A stretch of 64,000 nt of DNA, from NCBI GenBank assembly GCA_963783785.1, contig CAWAOQ010000006.1, forward strand, positions 186,001-250,000. The letters run 5' to 3'. This document shows, in pieces, positions 62,596-64,000 of this stretch. Numbering within the stretch: the first letter of the stretch is position 1; each line of letters opens with the position of its first letter. Below the pieces are notes generated by a model. That model did no database searches and was not told where the DNA came from. It was given only the letters and a program-made list of their open reading frames with translations. This stretch comes from CADEEN01 sp963783785. Its GTDB lineage: Bacteria; Pseudomonadota; Gammaproteobacteria; Burkholderiales; Burkholderiaceae_C. Both the position numbers and the translations under genes were made by a program.

Positions 62596-63137
62596 TCAGT
62601 GCGATTTCTCGCCGGCGGAGATACGGCGCGCTTCCCGCCCGGCCCGCGTGGCGCCTTCGAGGAAGCGAACCTGCTGGTCGACCGCGAGCTGCTCGAAGCT
62701 CGGGTGCGCCACCTGCGTGCGGTCGAAGTGGTACTCGTCGCCGGCGTCGCTGACGATGCGGCCGATGCCGTCGTCCGACAGCGAGCGATGCGGCCATGAA
62801 TGACCGCGTGATGCTGCTTGACCTCGCCGCGGCGCTCGCGCGCGTATTCCTCGAGCTGGCGGCCGACGGCGTCGAACGCACCGTGCACCGCGCGCTGGAT
62901 GTCCTGGTCGGCGTGGTGGTTGCTGGCGACGATCTCGGCGTCGGGCACGCGCACGCTGACCTTGACGCTGTATTCATGGCCCTGGTGGCGCCGGTTGGCC
63001 GCCGATTCGACGGCGACATGGCAACTCATCACGTCGGGCGTCCATTGGTCCAACTTGGCCGCCAGGCGCCGGATTTCGGGCTCCAGCGAAGGCAGCGGCA
63101 CGATGTCGCGAAAAATGATCTGCAAAGGCAACTTCAT
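62596..63137 (-). CDS. hpf: Ribosome hibernation factor-like protein with C-terminal cold-shock-like tail, one frame change
   Basis: N-terminal ~110 residues match the HPF/YfiA S30AE domain: MKLPLQIIFRDIVPLPSLEPEIRRLAAKLDQW and EYSVKVSVRVPDAEIVASNHH. After VKQHHAVIHGRIAR (about 62795) a base change moves the sequence to another frame, where SLSDDGIGRIVSDAGDEYHF, DRTQVAHPSFEQLAVDQQVRFLEG reads like a cold-shock/OB strand set and stops at 62596-62598. Repaired length is about 180 residues. HPF proteins bind idle ribosomes; the OB-like tail is a variant seen in some proteobacteria. First gene of the hpf-groEL-CBS operon. Confidence 0.8.
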
Positions 63138-63271
63138 GGTGCTCTCATCCCTTCTTCTTCAGACTTCAATTCGAAGCCGGACGCCAGGCATCTTCCCGCG
63201 GTCACTTGCCTCAGCGGGCGAGCAGCGCTTGCGCCGGCACGGCGATGGCCTCGCGTGGCAGCCCCCAGCGC

Positions 63272-63718
63272 TCATACGCTGCCCTCGGGCTCGGCCAGCC
63301 GCTCGGCCAGATCGCTGTCGCGCAATGCGGTGTAGTCGGCATCCACCGTGCGCACGATGGCCTTGCGCGCCTGCGCACCCAGATGCGCCTTCAGATGGCC
63401 CAGGAAGGGGCTCGAAGCCACCAGCACCAGGCCGGCACAACGGCCGTCGGCGATGCCCTGGTCGAGCAGTCGCGCCACCTCCTGCGCGAAGCGATCGCGC
63501 TCGCGCTCGCGCGGATTGGTGCGCGGCGGGTAGACCGCGCCGGCCGTGCCTGGCGCGCTGCCTTCGGCATAGCCAGGCCGGTCATAGGCCAGCTCTTCGC
63601 CCTTCTGGCGACTTTGCGGGTGCACCAGGTCAGCGATGTGGGTATAGACATGCGGCTTGCCGGTTTCTTCCAGCACGCGCGCACGCGCCGCGTTGGCAAT
63701 CACCATCCAGTTTTTCAT
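63272..63718 (-). CDS. Host-attachment-type protein (baeRF-like, PF10116)
   Basis: A 148-residue protein starting MKNWMVIANAARARVLEE, the signature of the family once annotated as required for attachment to host cells and now placed in the bacterial/archaeal eRF1-like group. Other conserved parts are KGEELAYDRPGY and CAGLVLVASSPFLGHLKAHL. Real function is unknown; stress roles have been suggested. ATG 63718 is used; GTG 63724 just upstream has better spacing to GAGAGG. It lies 134 bp upstream of hpf on the same strand. Confidence 0.82.
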   Translation of the reverse strand: MKNWMVIANAARARVLEETGKPHVYTHIADLVHPQSRQKGEELAYDRPGYAEGSAPGTAGAVYPPRTNPRERERDRFAQEVARLLDQGIADGRCAGLVLVASSPFLGHLKAHLGAQARKAIVRTVDADYTALRDSDLAERLAEPEGSV

Positions 63719-64000
63719 GATCACCTCTCAGCGTCGGGGCATGTTCAAGGGCCAGCTTGTCGACCTTCGAGAAGCACCCACACGCCCCACACCCGTAAGC
63801 AGACACCTGCGCGGCCCGGATCGCGTTGATGGGGAGCAATCGCGGTGCCGCGACGCTCGAATCGGCATTGCGCCAAATCAAAGCAATCCGCGTGTCAGTG
63901 GCTATATTTGAATTGCCGTCGGTCGGAAGGGTCCAACCGGAAAATCGACAGGCGCAAGTGAGGTTCCCCACGCTGTGGGGGAGATCGTGGTGTCACCGAC
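63719..64000. other. Right-end region without a recognised gene
   Basis: About 280 bases upstream of the host-attachment gene. TTGAT-GGGG-AGCAA (63826-63839) is a weak FNR-like match with one mismatch in the second half, 108 bp from that gene. An AT-rich patch (GGCTATATTTGAATTGCC, near 63905) could be a promoter. Short open frames here are probably not real. Confidence 0.4.

Noticed and set aside
63826..63839. FNR-like box TTGAT-GGGG-AGCAA upstream of the host-attachment gene
   Set aside because: One mismatch in the conserved half-site and no supporting -10; kept only as a note in the region entry.
1..64000. CRISPR arrays, rRNA, tRNA, integrases or IS transposases
   Set aside because: None could be recognised on either strand; the only repeats are those listed.

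Overview
The window is about 64 kb of high-GC DNA (roughly 68-70% by eye). Gene content and protein style point to a betaproteobacterium of the order Burkholderiales, probably the Rubrivivax / Leptothrix / Methylibium group (Sphaerotilaceae). This is inferred from family knowledge (lolA-rarA neighbourhood, DUF3717-DUF1289 fusion, intergenic GC-rich hairpins); no 16S gene is present.

Layout. 0-20 kb is housekeeping and general metabolism: an Lrp-type regulator (cut by the left edge), rarA, an MFS carrier, lolA, ftsK, a Crp-family regulator, trxB, rpmB-rpmG with a clear terminator, a fatty-acid desaturase, an RsmB-type rRNA methylase, purN, trpS, an esterase, an MFS remnant, thpR, an aldo/keto reductase, a cyclic-nucleotide-binding protein, a cytochrome c, an old-yellow-enzyme homologue, a flavin reductase and an SDR. 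20.4-26.1 kb is a minus-strand defence-type island: a winged-helix/nucleotidyltransferase (MNT) + HEPN pair, the remnant of an AlbA/Schlafen-type ATPase, a membrane NERD protein and a type ISP-like restriction-modification enzyme whose frame is broken in a 5-bp tandem repeat. 26-33 kb holds VOC, methyltransferase, metallo-hydrolase, MATE and a two-component locus in which response regulator and histidine kinase are one reading frame, behind a Spy/CpxP gene with a perfect CpxR-type box.

34-64 kb reads as a low-oxygen / stress-survival region. FNR/ANR-like palindromes (TTGAY-N4-RTCAA type) precede a Lon-like protease operon, an ftsH paralogue, a Mg-type P-ATPase and an ABC importer. The Lon-like operon runs through a universal-stress-like protein, a patatin lipase, homospermidine synthase, a CFA-type methyltransferase and an FAD oxidoreductase; the last two resemble the actinobacterial pair that makes 10-methyl branched fatty acids. 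Further right are archease-RtcB (RNA repair), CapA, and a hibernation-factor - GroEL - CBS operon. A ~430-bp element with long terminal inverted repeats occurs twice in opposite orientation (43.2 and 58.9 kb), bracketing 15 kb.

Caution: an unusually large number of genes carry single frame changes, mostly in GC tracts (trpS, thpR, the OYE gene, a methyltransferase, MATE, the FAD oxidoreductase, capA, groEL, hpf and others). Because essential genes such as trpS are included, many are probably base-calling errors. The subtilase at 55.2 kb and the MFS and AlbA remnants look genuinely degraded.
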